DNA of 64,000 nt from DASTPP01 sp035762175 (GTDB taxonomy: Bacteria > Myxococcota_A > Polyangia > Polyangiales > Polyangiaceae): NCBI GenBank assembly GCA_035762175.1, contig DASTPP010000146.1, positions 1-64,000 on the forward strand. Direction: 5' to 3'. This document shows, piece after piece, positions 25,885-34,215 of this stretch. The notes below the pieces were generated by a model that made no database searches, had not been told where the DNA came from, and was given only the letters and a program-made list of their open reading frames with translations. Position numbers and translations under genes: made by a program. The stretch's first letter is position 1. Each line of letters starts with the position of its first letter.

Positions 25885-27024
25885 ATGGAACAGCAGTCGA
25901 CTCAGCGAGAAGAAGTGGTGGCGGGTTCGTCGGGTGTGGTCGAGGCGGGCGGCATCGAGCCGACCCGGGCGGCCGAGGTGGGCGGCGTCGAGCCGACCCG
26001 GTCGGGAGCGGAGGGGGGTGCGACGTCGGCGGGGCAAGCCGAGGGCAGGGCAGGGGTCGGGCAGGCGGGCGCGACGAAGGGGGCGACAGAAGGGGGCGCG
26101 ATGAAGGGGGCCGCAGACGGAGCCGAGGCGGAGGGGGCGGCCGAAGGGGCCGAGGCGGGGTTCGACCCCGCGGCGGCGCAGCGGTCGTTCGAGTCGGTCG
26201 AAGAGTGGCTCGACTCGCTCAGCGACGAAGAGATCGTCGCTCTGCGCGTCGATCTGCAGCGCGTGGCGGCCATCGGGCTGACCATCGCGCTGCGCGACTC
26301 GGCCCCCGAGCGGCGGGGGGCCTTCGAGCGCTTCGCCCGCGACGGCTACTATGACATCACCAACCTCGACCGCCTGCTGGCCCTGGCCGAGGGCGCCTGG
26401 CACGTGCGGCGCCAGCAGCAGCGGCTCGCCCGTTCGTCGTCGGGGGCGGCGCTGCCCGAAGACGACGTGCGCGCGGCCTACGAGCTGCGAGGCCGCATGA
26501 TGCTCGTGCTCGACTACCACCTCGGCGACCGGCGCGACATCGCCCAAGACCTCGCGCACCTGCGCGAGGGCGCGGGCCACCAAGATCTCGCCAACGATCT
26601 GCAGACCCTGCGCGAGCTCTACCTGCGCGACGATGTCAAGCCCGTCATCGAGCGCGACGTCAAGAACTACCGCGCCACCGACCCGGACGACGCGCACCGC
26701 CTCGCCCGGGCCATCATGCTCTCGCTCGGCGTCAGCAAAGAAGACGAGGCGAAGCGGCTGACCCGGCTCGCGCAGCGCGTCGCGACGCTGCTGGTGCGGG
26801 CGTACGAGAAGCACTGCCTCCGGGGTAAGTTCTTGTTCCACGAGGTCGAAGACGTCGAGGCGACGTACCCTTCGCTCTACGCGGCGGCGCGCAGCCCGCG
26901 GCGCAAGCGCCGGGACGGCGAGCCGGGCGGCGGCGGCGCGGGGCCGGGCGGCGGTGGCGCGGGGCCGGGCGGCGGCGGCGCGGGGCCGGACGGCGGCGGC
27001 GAGGTGCCCGTCGCCGGGGTCTGA
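25885..27024 (+). CDS. Unknown protein with Gly-rich repeats at both ends
   Basis: 379 residues, start ATG 25885 after AGAAAGGGGG. Residues 1-95 are low-complexity (Gly/Ala/Glu with GGxEPTR and GGAMKGA repeats). Residues 95-330 are a natural helical domain (SFESVEEWLDSLSDEEIVAL, YYDITNLDRLLALAEGAW, LRGRMMLVLDYHLGDRRDIA, DLANDLQTLRELYLRDDVKP). The C-terminus has three GGGGAGP repeats. No family is recognised. It could be a cytoplasmic adaptor or a myxobacteria-specific protein. The 44-bp repeat array lies upstream and may control it. Confidence 0.7.
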   Translation: MEQQSTQREEVVAGSSGVVEAGGIEPTRAAEVGGVEPTRSGAEGGATSAGQAEGRAGVGQAGATKGATEGGAMKGAADGAEAEGAAEGAEAGFDPAAAQRSFESVEEWLDSLSDEEIVALRVDLQRVAAIGLTIALRDSAPERRGAFERFARDGYYDITNLDRLLALAEGAWHVRRQQQRLARSSSGAALPEDDVRAAYELRGRMMLVLDYHLGDRRDIAQDLAHLREGAGHQDLANDLQTLRELYLRDDVKPVIERDVKNYRATDPDDAHRLARAIMLSLGVSKEDEAKRLTRLAQRVATLLVRAYEKHCLRGKFLFHEVEDVEATYPSLYAAARSPRRKRRDGEPGGGGAGPGGGGAGPGGGGAGPDGGGEVPVAGV

Positions 27025-27138
27025 GCCCGACGGGCGCGCCGAGGGGGGCGACCGGCCCCATCGTCTGGGCGGGCGGTGGTCGCGGGGGGCAGGCCGCTTG
27101 CGCCGCGCGCCCGGTGGCGTAACCCTCGACCGGCCCGG

Positions 27139-27585
27139 ATGAAATCGACCTACGCCGAGGGGCCTTTCTACTCGATCACGCTCGATGACGGGGTGGCAAC
27201 CTGCCGGGTCTGGGGCAACCCTGATCTCGATTGGGCCGAAGGGGCGCGCTGGGCGCACGAGATCGCCAAGGCCCTGCTCACGCTCGCGGCGGGGCCGCGC
27301 GAGAGCGCGAGGGCGCTCTTGTTCGACGACCGAGAGGCGCCGCCCGTCGTCGGGCCCCGCACCCAGACGTCGCTCGGCACCTTCCTCTCCGCCTGGGAGC
27401 GCCGGGGCCGTCGGGTCGCGTTCGTGCTCGACGCGAGCCCCGTCCGGGGCCTGCAGGCGCGAAGGCTCCTGGCCGAGTGGGCGCCGAAGCACGGTCGCGC
27501 CTTCACGTCGATCGAAGAGGCCCGCGCGTGGGTGCTCGCGCGCGACGCCGATTCGCCCGGGCCGACGAAGCCGAGCCCGCGCTAA
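27139..27585 (+). CDS. STAS/SpoIIAA-like small protein
   Basis: 148 residues. SITLDDGVATCRVWGNPDLDW, a central RALLFDDREAPPVVG and FVLDASPVRGLQARRLLAEW ... FTSIEEARAWVL follow the strand-helix pattern of SpoIIAA-like/STAS proteins that are frequent in myxobacteria, where the final SxEEAxxWL helix is typical. Probably cytoplasmic; role unknown. ATG 27139 is chosen because the preceding in-frame sequence is Arg-rich. A strong hairpin follows the stop by 13 bases. Confidence 0.6.
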   Translation: MKSTYAEGPFYSITLDDGVATCRVWGNPDLDWAEGARWAHEIAKALLTLAAGPRESARALLFDDREAPPVVGPRTQTSLGTFLSAWERRGRRVAFVLDASPVRGLQARRLLAEWAPKHGRAFTSIEEARAWVLARDADSPGPTKPSPR

Positions 27586-27598
27586 AGCGCCGACCGTA

Positions 27599-27620
27599 CC
27601 AGGCCCGAGCTCGGGCCTGG
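27599..27620 (+). terminator. Perfect 22-bp palindrome after the STAS-like gene
   Basis: CCAGGCCC, GAGCTC and GGGCCTGG run together without spacer, giving an 8-bp stem with a six-base loop, 13 bases after the stop at 27585. No T run follows, as is usual in this GC-rich DNA. Likely a transcription terminator or 3' stabiliser. Confidence 0.5.
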
Positions 27621-27775
27621 CGCGGTCGAGGCGCGCGCCTCGGCGGGCCCGAGGCGGTGGGCCGGGCTGTCCGGGCTCTGACACCGAGGCCATGCCCGCC
27701 GCGGGGCCCTGCACCCGGGCCGGCGTCGCTGGCGGGCCGGCGGGGCTGGCCCGAAAGTTGAAAAAGGCCGGTGGC

Positions 27776-28783
27776 ATGCGTCTGGCCCCTCTTCTTGCTC
27801 TGGTCGGTTTCGGCACCCTCGCGAGCGGCTGTATCATCGTCGGCGGCGAGTCGACGAGCGAGCGGGGCTGCGGGCTCGTCGCGGGCGACACCGGCAACAC
27901 CAACCCCGACGTCATCGTACTCGACGAAGACGGCGATGGGCTCTGCGGGGCCCGGGTCGTCGCGCGCGACGGGGCCTTCGAGTCGACGTTGACCCCGACC
28001 TCGGGCGCCTGCCACCACTTCGAGATGCCGCCTCGGGTCGGCTCCTACGAGGTGACGATCGAGCACGACGACTACCAGACCTTCGTCGCGCGCAGCGTGC
28101 GCAGCGCCGGCTTGAGCAGCTGCCTCGGGCCGGGCGGGGTCGTGGCGCGGCTCAAGCCGGTCGAGCCCGCGTGCGACGCCTCGGCCCTGATGTCGTTCCA
28201 GGTCGATCTGCGCGACGAGAACGGGGCGCCGGTCTGCGACGCCGCCGTGACCGTGCGCGACGGCGCCTTCGCCGAGACGCTGCGGCCCTCGACCCCCGGC
28301 GACGGCACCTGCTCGTGGGTGGGCCCGACCGAGCGGCCCGGCACCTACGAGGTGACCATCAGCAAGCCCGGCTACGAGACCATCGTCATGCCCTCGGTCG
28401 TCGTCGCCAAAGAGCCCAGCGGCTGCCACGTCGTGCCGGCGAAGGTCAACGCGCAGCTCGTGCCCGAGCCGGCCGGCTGCACCGACATCGCCATCACCGC
28501 CTTCACGCTCGACGTCTTCGACGAGCTCGGCGATTCGGTCTGCGACGCGAGCGTGACGGTGCGCGACGGCGACTTCGAGCAAGTGCTCGACGAGCCGAGC
28601 GGCCAGTGCACCTGGGTCGGCCCCTTCGAGCGCGCCGGCATCTACGACATCACCGTCACCAGGCCGGGGTATTTGCCCGCCGTGCTCGAAGACGTCGTCG
28701 TGACGTCCGACGCCTGCCACGTCAAAACGGTGCCGCTCGCGGTGACGCTCACGCCCGAGGGGCCGCCTCCCGCCGGGGGGTGA
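27776..28783 (+). CDS. Lipoprotein with three carboxypeptidase-regulatory-like repeats
   Basis: 335 residues. The signal MRLAPLLALVGFGTLASGC ends in a lipobox. Three homologous beta-sandwich repeats of 95-100 residues follow, each with a DxxG..VCDAxVTVRDGxFxxTL core, a C(S/T)WVGPxERxGxYxVTI block and a Cys near its end. This pattern resembles carboxypeptidase regulatory-like/PEGA-type domains displayed on the surface. Each repeat has several Cys that probably form disulfides. Function unknown, probably structural or adhesive. ATG 27776 follows AAAAAGGCCGG. Confidence 0.75.
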   Translation: MRLAPLLALVGFGTLASGCIIVGGESTSERGCGLVAGDTGNTNPDVIVLDEDGDGLCGARVVARDGAFESTLTPTSGACHHFEMPPRVGSYEVTIEHDDYQTFVARSVRSAGLSSCLGPGGVVARLKPVEPACDASALMSFQVDLRDENGAPVCDAAVTVRDGAFAETLRPSTPGDGTCSWVGPTERPGTYEVTISKPGYETIVMPSVVVAKEPSGCHVVPAKVNAQLVPEPAGCTDIAITAFTLDVFDELGDSVCDASVTVRDGDFEQVLDEPSGQCTWVGPFERAGIYDITVTRPGYLPAVLEDVVVTSDACHVKTVPLAVTLTPEGPPPAGG

Positions 28784-28802
28784 GCGGGGCGCCGCCGGCC
28801 GA

Positions 28803-28830
28803 GCAAGCCCGGCCTCTGCGCCGGGCTTGC
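28803..28830. terminator. Strong hairpin between converging genes
   Basis: GCAAGCCCGG at 28803-28812 and its perfect reverse complement CCGGGCTTGC at 28821-28830, with an eight-base loop. It lies between the converging lipoprotein (ends 28783) and P450 (ends 28866) genes and can work for both. Confidence 0.6.
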
Positions 28831-28865
28831 AGCATCGTTCGCGCGGCTCGGTCGCAGCCCAGGCT

Positions 28866-30212
28866 TCAGCCCGGGCGGTGTCGCACGTTCTCGATGACGA
28901 AGCGGCTGCGGGGTAGCGCCGGCAGCCGCCGGAAGTCGATGCGCAGATCTTGCTCGGGCACGTCGTAGGCGATGCCGCCCGACAGAAACCCGAGCGCCAC
29001 CTTGATGATCTCGAGCGCGATGCCCTCGCCCGGGCAGCGGTGGTGGGTGCGGGCGTCGCCCCCGCCCTGGGGCACGAAGCCGAAGGGGTCTTGGTTGCGC
29101 AGGTGAAAGCGCTCGGGGTGAAACTCTTCGGGGCGGCTCCAGATGCGGGGGTCGTGGTTGATGCCGTACAGATCGAGCATGGCCCGCGTGCCCTTGCGAA
29201 AGCGGTAGCCCTGCCACTCGAAGTCGCGCCGCACCTTGGCCATGACGGCGGGGAAGAAGGGGTAATAGCGCCGCACCTCCTGCGCGAACAGGTCCGAGTA
29301 GCCGCCCTCGCCGGCCTCTTTCTGCAAGAGCGCGCGGCACTCGGGGTGCTCGTGCAGCGCGTGCGCGGCGAAGGTGACGAACACCGAGACGGCGACCGTG
29401 GGGCGCAGCACGTTGAGCAGCTCGACGGCCGCGACGCGGGGGCGCAAGGGCCTGCCGCCGAGGCCGCGGTGGTGGGCGACGACGTGGAGGGCGCTCTCGG
29501 CGGGCGGGCTCAGCCGGCCCGCGCGCACGTCGCGGACGAGGCGCGCGGCCCACGCGTCGGCGTGGCGGCGGGCGACGCGCGACCAGAGGTGCCCCGGCCC
29601 GGCCGAGCCCGCCTGGTCGAAGAGGGCGCTGATCTCGCGCGTGCGCCGGCCCACCTCGGCCTCGGGCAGGGGCACGCCCGCCCAGTCGCAGGCCGCGCGG
29701 GTGAGCAGCTCTCGCAGCTCGTCGTAGAGCACGACGCGGCCCTGCGACGCCCAGCGCTCCGCGGCCGCGCGGAAGGCCCCGGCGGTCACCTCGCCGAGCC
29801 GCCGCACGCGCTCGGGCGCCGCGATCGCCAGGAACATCTGCTTGCGGTGGCGGTGCGCCTCGCCCTCGAGCATCTGCACGCCGCCCCGGCCGAAGAGGGT
29901 GCGCACGAGCGGCTCGGGCGCGGCGCCGAGGCGGGTGAAGCGCTCGCGGTCGTAGAAGAGCTCGGCCCCCGCGCGCCCGCTGAGGCAGATCGTCTCACGG
30001 AGCAAGAGGCGGGCGCGGAAGGCGTCCGAGCCGAAGCGCTGGCAGCGCTCGGAGATGAAACGGTACGGGTCGAGCCGGAGCGCCAGGGTGCTCTCGGGCC
30101 AGATGTCGCGGGGCATTTTGCGTGGCGCCGCGGCGGGCTTCGTCGGGGCCGGGGCGCGCTCGGCGCCGTCGGCCGGTCGGTAGGGGGCGTGGTGCGGGAG
30201 GCGTAGTTCCAT
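28866..30212 (-). CDS. CYP152-family cytochrome P450, fatty-acid peroxygenase
   Basis: 448 residues. The haem loop FVPQGGGDARTHHRCPGEG (Cys near residue 393) and the RPTVAVSVFVTFAAHAL helix, whose Arg binds the fatty-acid carboxylate, are diagnostic of the CYP152 group (P450 BSbeta, SPalpha, OleT). These enzymes use H2O2 instead of a redox partner to oxidise fatty acids at the alpha or beta carbon. GRGGVQMLEGEAHRHRKQMF has Gln at the position where OleT decarboxylases have His85 and hydroxylases have Gln, so hydroxylation is predicted rather than alkene formation. The family normally begins near MPRDIWPEST (ATG 30116); ATG 30212 adds 32 Pro/Ala-rich residues and either is possible. Confidence 0.93.
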   Translation of the reverse strand: MELRLPHHAPYRPADGAERAPAPTKPAAAPRKMPRDIWPESTLALRLDPYRFISERCQRFGSDAFRARLLLRETICLSGRAGAELFYDRERFTRLGAAPEPLVRTLFGRGGVQMLEGEAHRHRKQMFLAIAAPERVRRLGEVTAGAFRAAAERWASQGRVVLYDELRELLTRAACDWAGVPLPEAEVGRRTREISALFDQAGSAGPGHLWSRVARRHADAWAARLVRDVRAGRLSPPAESALHVVAHHRGLGGRPLRPRVAAVELLNVLRPTVAVSVFVTFAAHALHEHPECRALLQKEAGEGGYSDLFAQEVRRYYPFFPAVMAKVRRDFEWQGYRFRKGTRAMLDLYGINHDPRIWSRPEEFHPERFHLRNQDPFGFVPQGGGDARTHHRCPGEGIALEIIKVALGFLSGGIAYDVPEQDLRIDFRRLPALPRSRFVIENVRHRPG

Positions 30213-30341
30213 GCGCGAGCGGGCTTGCACGCGAGGTGCCACGCGGTCGCGAGCCAAGCTCGAGCGGGCGGGGCGCCCGCGCCGAGCCCGAGCCGCGCCG
30301 AGAGGGGCCGGCCCCGCCCCGCGTCGGCGCTCCTGCCGGCG

Positions 30342-31556
30342 TCACCGCTTCGGGTTGCGGGTGTCGTACGTGGCGGCGACGTCGCGCAAGTTTCGGCCCT
30401 TGAGCATGCCCTCGAGCACCTGGGGCAGCACGTTCGGGGTGCAGCCGAGGCAGGGCACGCCGACGTTGGCGAGCCGCGCGGCGAGCCGCTCGTCGTACGA
30501 GGGCACGCCCGAGTCGCTGAGCGCGAGCATGCAGACCGAGCGCACGCCGCTCTGGGTCATCTCTTCGAGGCGCTTGACGAGCTGCGTCTCGTTGCCGCCC
30601 TCGTAGAGGTCGGTGATGAGCAGAAAGAGCGTCTTTCTCGGGTCGTGAATCAGGCCCTGGCAGTACGAGACCGCGCGGTTGATGTCGGTGCCGCCGCCGA
30701 GCTGCACGCCGAAGAGCAGCTCGATCGGGTCGTCGCACTCTTCGGTGAGGTCGACGACCTCGGTGTCGAAGGCGACCACGTGCGTCTCGAGCGCGGGGAT
30801 GCTGGCGAAGATGGCGCCCATCACCGAGGCGCAGACGACGCTCTCGGCCATGCTGCCCGACTGGTCCATGCAAACGATCACGTTCCACTCGCGCCGGCGC
30901 TGCTGGCGGGCGTGAAAGAAGAACTGGTCGGGTATGATGGTCTTCTTGTCTCGCTGGTAGTTCTTCAGGTTCGACCGAATGGTCTTCTTCCAGTCGAGGT
31001 TGGGCAGGCTGGGTATGGGCTGGTGGGTCGAGCGGTTCAGCGCGCCGCGCACCGCCCGCTCGATCGAGGCCGAGAGCCGCTTTTTGATCTCCTCGACGAC
31101 GGCCGAGACGACCTGGCGGGCCGTCTCTTTCGTCTTATCGGGGATCATGTTCTTGAGCGAGAGCAGGGTGCCCACGAGCTCGACCGAGGGCGTGATCTGC
31201 GAGAGCGTCTCGGGCTCGAAGAGTAGCTGCTTGAGGCCCTTGCGCTCGATCGCGTCTTGCTGAATCACGACGACGACGTCGCGCTCGAAGTACTTGCGCA
31301 CGTCGCCGAGCCAGCGGGCGAGCCGGGGGGCGCTCGCGCCGAGGCCGGCGCCGCGCTTGCCGTCGCCCTCGCCGGGGTCGCGGTCGTAGATGGCGGCGAG
31401 CGCTTCGTCCATCTCGCCCATGCCGCCCGAGAGGCAGCCCCCGCCGCCCGCGCCCGCGGCGCCGCGCATCTGCGAGAGCTGGTCGTTGACGCCCTTGCCG
31501 AGCAAGAGCCGCCACCGCTGGAACTTGTCGAAGGTCAGATCGTCCGCGTCGCTCAT
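30342..31556 (-). CDS. VWA-domain protein of the MoxR/DUF5682 operon
   Basis: 404 residues. The N-terminal half is helical (FQRWRLLLGKGVNDQL; MDEALAAIYDRD; RLARWLGDVRKYF). The C-terminal VWA domain has a complete MIDAS: DQSGS (D231, S233, S235), the Thr in GGGTDINRA and the Asp in LLITDLYEGGN. It should bind Mg and a partner acidic residue. Its start overlaps the DUF5682 stop as TGATG, so the two are translationally coupled. VWA proteins encoded next to MoxR ATPases (RavA-ViaA, NorQ-NorD, CoxD-CoxE) usually act as adaptors that engage the ATPase ring with its substrate. It is the last gene of the operon. Confidence 0.93.
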   Translation of the reverse strand: MSDADDLTFDKFQRWRLLLGKGVNDQLSQMRGAAGAGGGGCLSGGMGEMDEALAAIYDRDPGEGDGKRGAGLGASAPRLARWLGDVRKYFERDVVVVIQQDAIERKGLKQLLFEPETLSQITPSVELVGTLLSLKNMIPDKTKETARQVVSAVVEEIKKRLSASIERAVRGALNRSTHQPIPSLPNLDWKKTIRSNLKNYQRDKKTIIPDQFFFHARQQRRREWNVIVCMDQSGSMAESVVCASVMGAIFASIPALETHVVAFDTEVVDLTEECDDPIELLFGVQLGGGTDINRAVSYCQGLIHDPRKTLFLLITDLYEGGNETQLVKRLEEMTQSGVRSVCMLALSDSGVPSYDERLAARLANVGVPCLGCTPNVLPQVLEGMLKGRNLRDVAATYDTRNPKR

Positions 31557-34213
31557 CACAGCCCCAGATCTTCGAGGCCGGCGAGGTCTTCGCCGAGCCG
31601 CTTTTCTTCGTCGGCGTCGATCTTGGTCTCGACCGCCGCCAAGAGCTCGGCGGTGCCGCCGCCCCAGTACTCGCCCAAGATGGTGACCACCCGGCGCGCC
31701 TCGCCCGGGTCGAAGCCCGAGAAGGCGCGCCGCAGGCCCGGCAGCGACCGCCGGAAGGCCCGGTCGTCGAGCCCCTCGAGGAAGTCGGTGAGCGACGACC
31801 AGAGCTTGCGGCGCGAGAGCAGCGCCATGCGGTTGCGCGAGGCGAGGCCCTCGAAGTAGCCGGCGACCGAGCCGGGCGGCATGCCGGGCGAGATGCGCTT
31901 CGCGACGCGCCGGTCGATCGCGTCGTCGGCCGCGCGGCCGGCCTCGATGAGCAGGGCGAGCGCGGCGCCGGCGACGCGCGGGCTCGCCAGCTCGTCGTCG
32001 GTGATGCCGTCGAGCGTCGCGTGCCAGCGGTCGATCGGCAGGAGGTCGCCCCAGTCGTCGAAGCCCGCCACCTCGTGCACCAGCGTGAGCGAGCGCGCGA
32101 CGGCGGCGGCCGCGTCGTCGCTCGCGCGCGCGGCGGGCGGGGCGAGCAAGATGGCGCGCAAGAAGAGCTGCGCCACGAGCGGCTTGAGCGGCTCGACGTC
32201 GACCTCGGTCACGTCGCGGTAGCGCACGAGGCGCGAAAGCTCGCTCACCGCCTTGGCCACCGAGGCGAGCCCCGCGTCGCTGACCGCCAGCGCCTGCACC
32301 CGCGCGACCGCGAGGCGCATCGCGTCTGGCAGGTTGCACTTGGCCGCCTTGCGCGCGAGCTCGGCCGCGTCGCCGACGCCCTCGGCCTCGCCCAGCATCT
32401 CGGCGAAGCAGCGAATGACGGCCGTCTCGATCGAGTCGCCGCGCAGCGAGTTCTCGGCGAGGTCGACCTCCATCGAGGGCGTCCACTGGGCGCGCCAGCA
32501 CTCTTTGTAGGTGCTCTCGGCGCTGTTGGCGGCCTCCTCGAGCTGGGCGAAGGCCGTCGCCCCGTCGGCCCCGTCGGGGTCGAGGCCCCGCTCGGCCCGG
32601 TGCTTGCGCCGCTCTTGGGTCGTGCGCTCGGCCATCACCGCGAGGCGGTGGAAGAGGACCGACCGGCGGCGGTCGCGGAAGGCCAGGTCGTTCGACTTCG
32701 CGAAGCGGTTCTCGCGCAGATCGAGCCACTCTTTGTTGGTCGAGCCCTTGACGATCTCGGCCTTGTCTTTGAGGTACGGCTTGAGCCCGAGATCTTCGAT
32801 CTGGCGGTGAAAGTCGTCTTGAATCGACGTGCGCGCGACGCCGGGGGGCGTCGCCCCGACCTCGACGCCCACCTCGATGTCTTGCAGGTGCCGGGCGATG
32901 ACGCCCTGGTCGCCGTGGCCGAGCAGCGTCACGGCCGCGTCGCGCAGATCGCGCAAGGTCGGCGCGCAGCGATCGCCGCCGATCGCGGCGACGGTGCGGG
33001 CGAGGCGCACCGCCTCGATGACCTCGGCGCTCGAGCGCACGGTGCCCGCCTTGCGGAGCAGGCCCGCGATCTGGGCGAGGTAGCGCGCGGGCAGCCGCTC
33101 GATGCCCTGGCGCGAGGCCTCCTCCCACAGGGCCTGGTAGTAGGCCGGGGCGTGGTTGCCGGCGCCGTAGCCCGACTGCGAGCTCAGGCGCACGTAGCTG
33201 TAGGGCATCAGCGCGAGCGTCGTCTCGAGCAGGGGCAGCTTGCCGTGCTCGGCGTCGCTCATGGGCTCGACCTCCCAGCGGAGGGCCGGCGAGTGGAAGG
33301 CGCCGCAGACGACGACGATCTTGTCGGGATCGTGCCCGGCGGCCACCGTCTCGCGGATGACCCGGCGCATGAAGGCCTCGCGGGTCAGGGTCTCGCGCTT
33401 CTCGAGCGTCGACTCGTCGCGCAGGGCCCGCAGGCCCGCCCCGAACTCGTAGATCGAGTCGCGGTACGAGCCGGGCTCGGTGCTGTGCTCGAAGACGCGC
33501 TCCCACCACGTTTCGTGGTCGGGGTCGCCGCTCAGGCGCGCGATCTCTTCGTAGGGGTCGTCGAGGTACGCCTGCGAGCTGGTCTCGGCCTCGGTCGGGC
33601 GGGGCTCGCCCCCGTCGAGGGCGTCGGCCGGCGCGCCCCCGCCGCCCGGCCCCGCCTGGCCGCCCGGCTCGCCCTTGCCCGGGGCCTCGGCTCGCTCGCG
33701 GTCGCGCTTCTGCTCTTCGGCCGCCTGCAGGCCGAGGAAGGCGGATGCTGGCAAGTCCATCAGGCGGACGAGGCGCTTTTTCGAGAGCGCCCACGAGGCG
33801 GCGACCCACTCGGGCGAGTACGCCGCCATCGGAAAGAGGATGGACCGGACGGGCCGCTCTTTGGTAAACGCCAGAATGGCGATGGGGGGCTTGGTCTTTT
33901 TGTGCGCGAAGTGCGGCACGAGGTGCGTCGCGTCGCTCGGCCCCTCGATGAGCACGGCGGTGGGGTCGACCTCGTCGAGAAAGCGCGCGAGGTGGTACGC
34001 CCCCATGGGTGAGAAGTGGCGAATGCCGAAGACGTGCCCCATCGGGCCCGACTCGGGCACGGGCCGGGGCGCCGCCTTCGGGGCCTTCGCCGCGGCCTTC
34101 GGGGCGGCCCCCGCCGCGGCCTTCGGGGCGGCCCCCGCCGCGGCCTTGGCCGGGGCCGTGCCTGCCGAGGCCTTGGCCGAGGCCATGCCTGCCGAGGCCT
34201 TGGCCGAGGCCAT
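31556..34213 (-). CDS. DUF5682 protein (EreA/ChaN/TraB-like)
   Basis: 885 residues. After 50 residues of Ala/Lys repeats (KASAGMASAKASAG...) comes GIRHFSPMGAYHLARFLDEV and DPTAVLIEGPSDA, the HxxP...VLIEGP signature shared by the EreA/ChaN/TraB-PrgY fold, with H66 and E90 as the metal or active-site candidates. A second conserved block is KIVVVCGAFHSPALRWE. A long helical C-terminal region follows. Known relatives are esterases or putative metalloproteases. DUF5682 itself is uncharacterised. The gene begins three bases after the MoxR stop (34216) and overlaps the VWA start, so stoichiometric production is likely. Start ATG 34213. Confidence 0.9.
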   Translation of the reverse strand: MASAKASAGMASAKASAGTAPAKAAAGAAPKAAAGAAPKAAAKAPKAAPRPVPESGPMGHVFGIRHFSPMGAYHLARFLDEVDPTAVLIEGPSDATHLVPHFAHKKTKPPIAILAFTKERPVRSILFPMAAYSPEWVAASWALSKKRLVRLMDLPASAFLGLQAAEEQKRDRERAEAPGKGEPGGQAGPGGGGAPADALDGGEPRPTEAETSSQAYLDDPYEEIARLSGDPDHETWWERVFEHSTEPGSYRDSIYEFGAGLRALRDESTLEKRETLTREAFMRRVIRETVAAGHDPDKIVVVCGAFHSPALRWEVEPMSDAEHGKLPLLETTLALMPYSYVRLSSQSGYGAGNHAPAYYQALWEEASRQGIERLPARYLAQIAGLLRKAGTVRSSAEVIEAVRLARTVAAIGGDRCAPTLRDLRDAAVTLLGHGDQGVIARHLQDIEVGVEVGATPPGVARTSIQDDFHRQIEDLGLKPYLKDKAEIVKGSTNKEWLDLRENRFAKSNDLAFRDRRRSVLFHRLAVMAERTTQERRKHRAERGLDPDGADGATAFAQLEEAANSAESTYKECWRAQWTPSMEVDLAENSLRGDSIETAVIRCFAEMLGEAEGVGDAAELARKAAKCNLPDAMRLAVARVQALAVSDAGLASVAKAVSELSRLVRYRDVTEVDVEPLKPLVAQLFLRAILLAPPAARASDDAAAAVARSLTLVHEVAGFDDWGDLLPIDRWHATLDGITDDELASPRVAGAALALLIEAGRAADDAIDRRVAKRISPGMPPGSVAGYFEGLASRNRMALLSRRKLWSSLTDFLEGLDDRAFRRSLPGLRRAFSGFDPGEARRVVTILGEYWGGGTAELLAAVETKIDADEEKRLGEDLAGLEDLGL

Positions 34214-34215
34214 GA

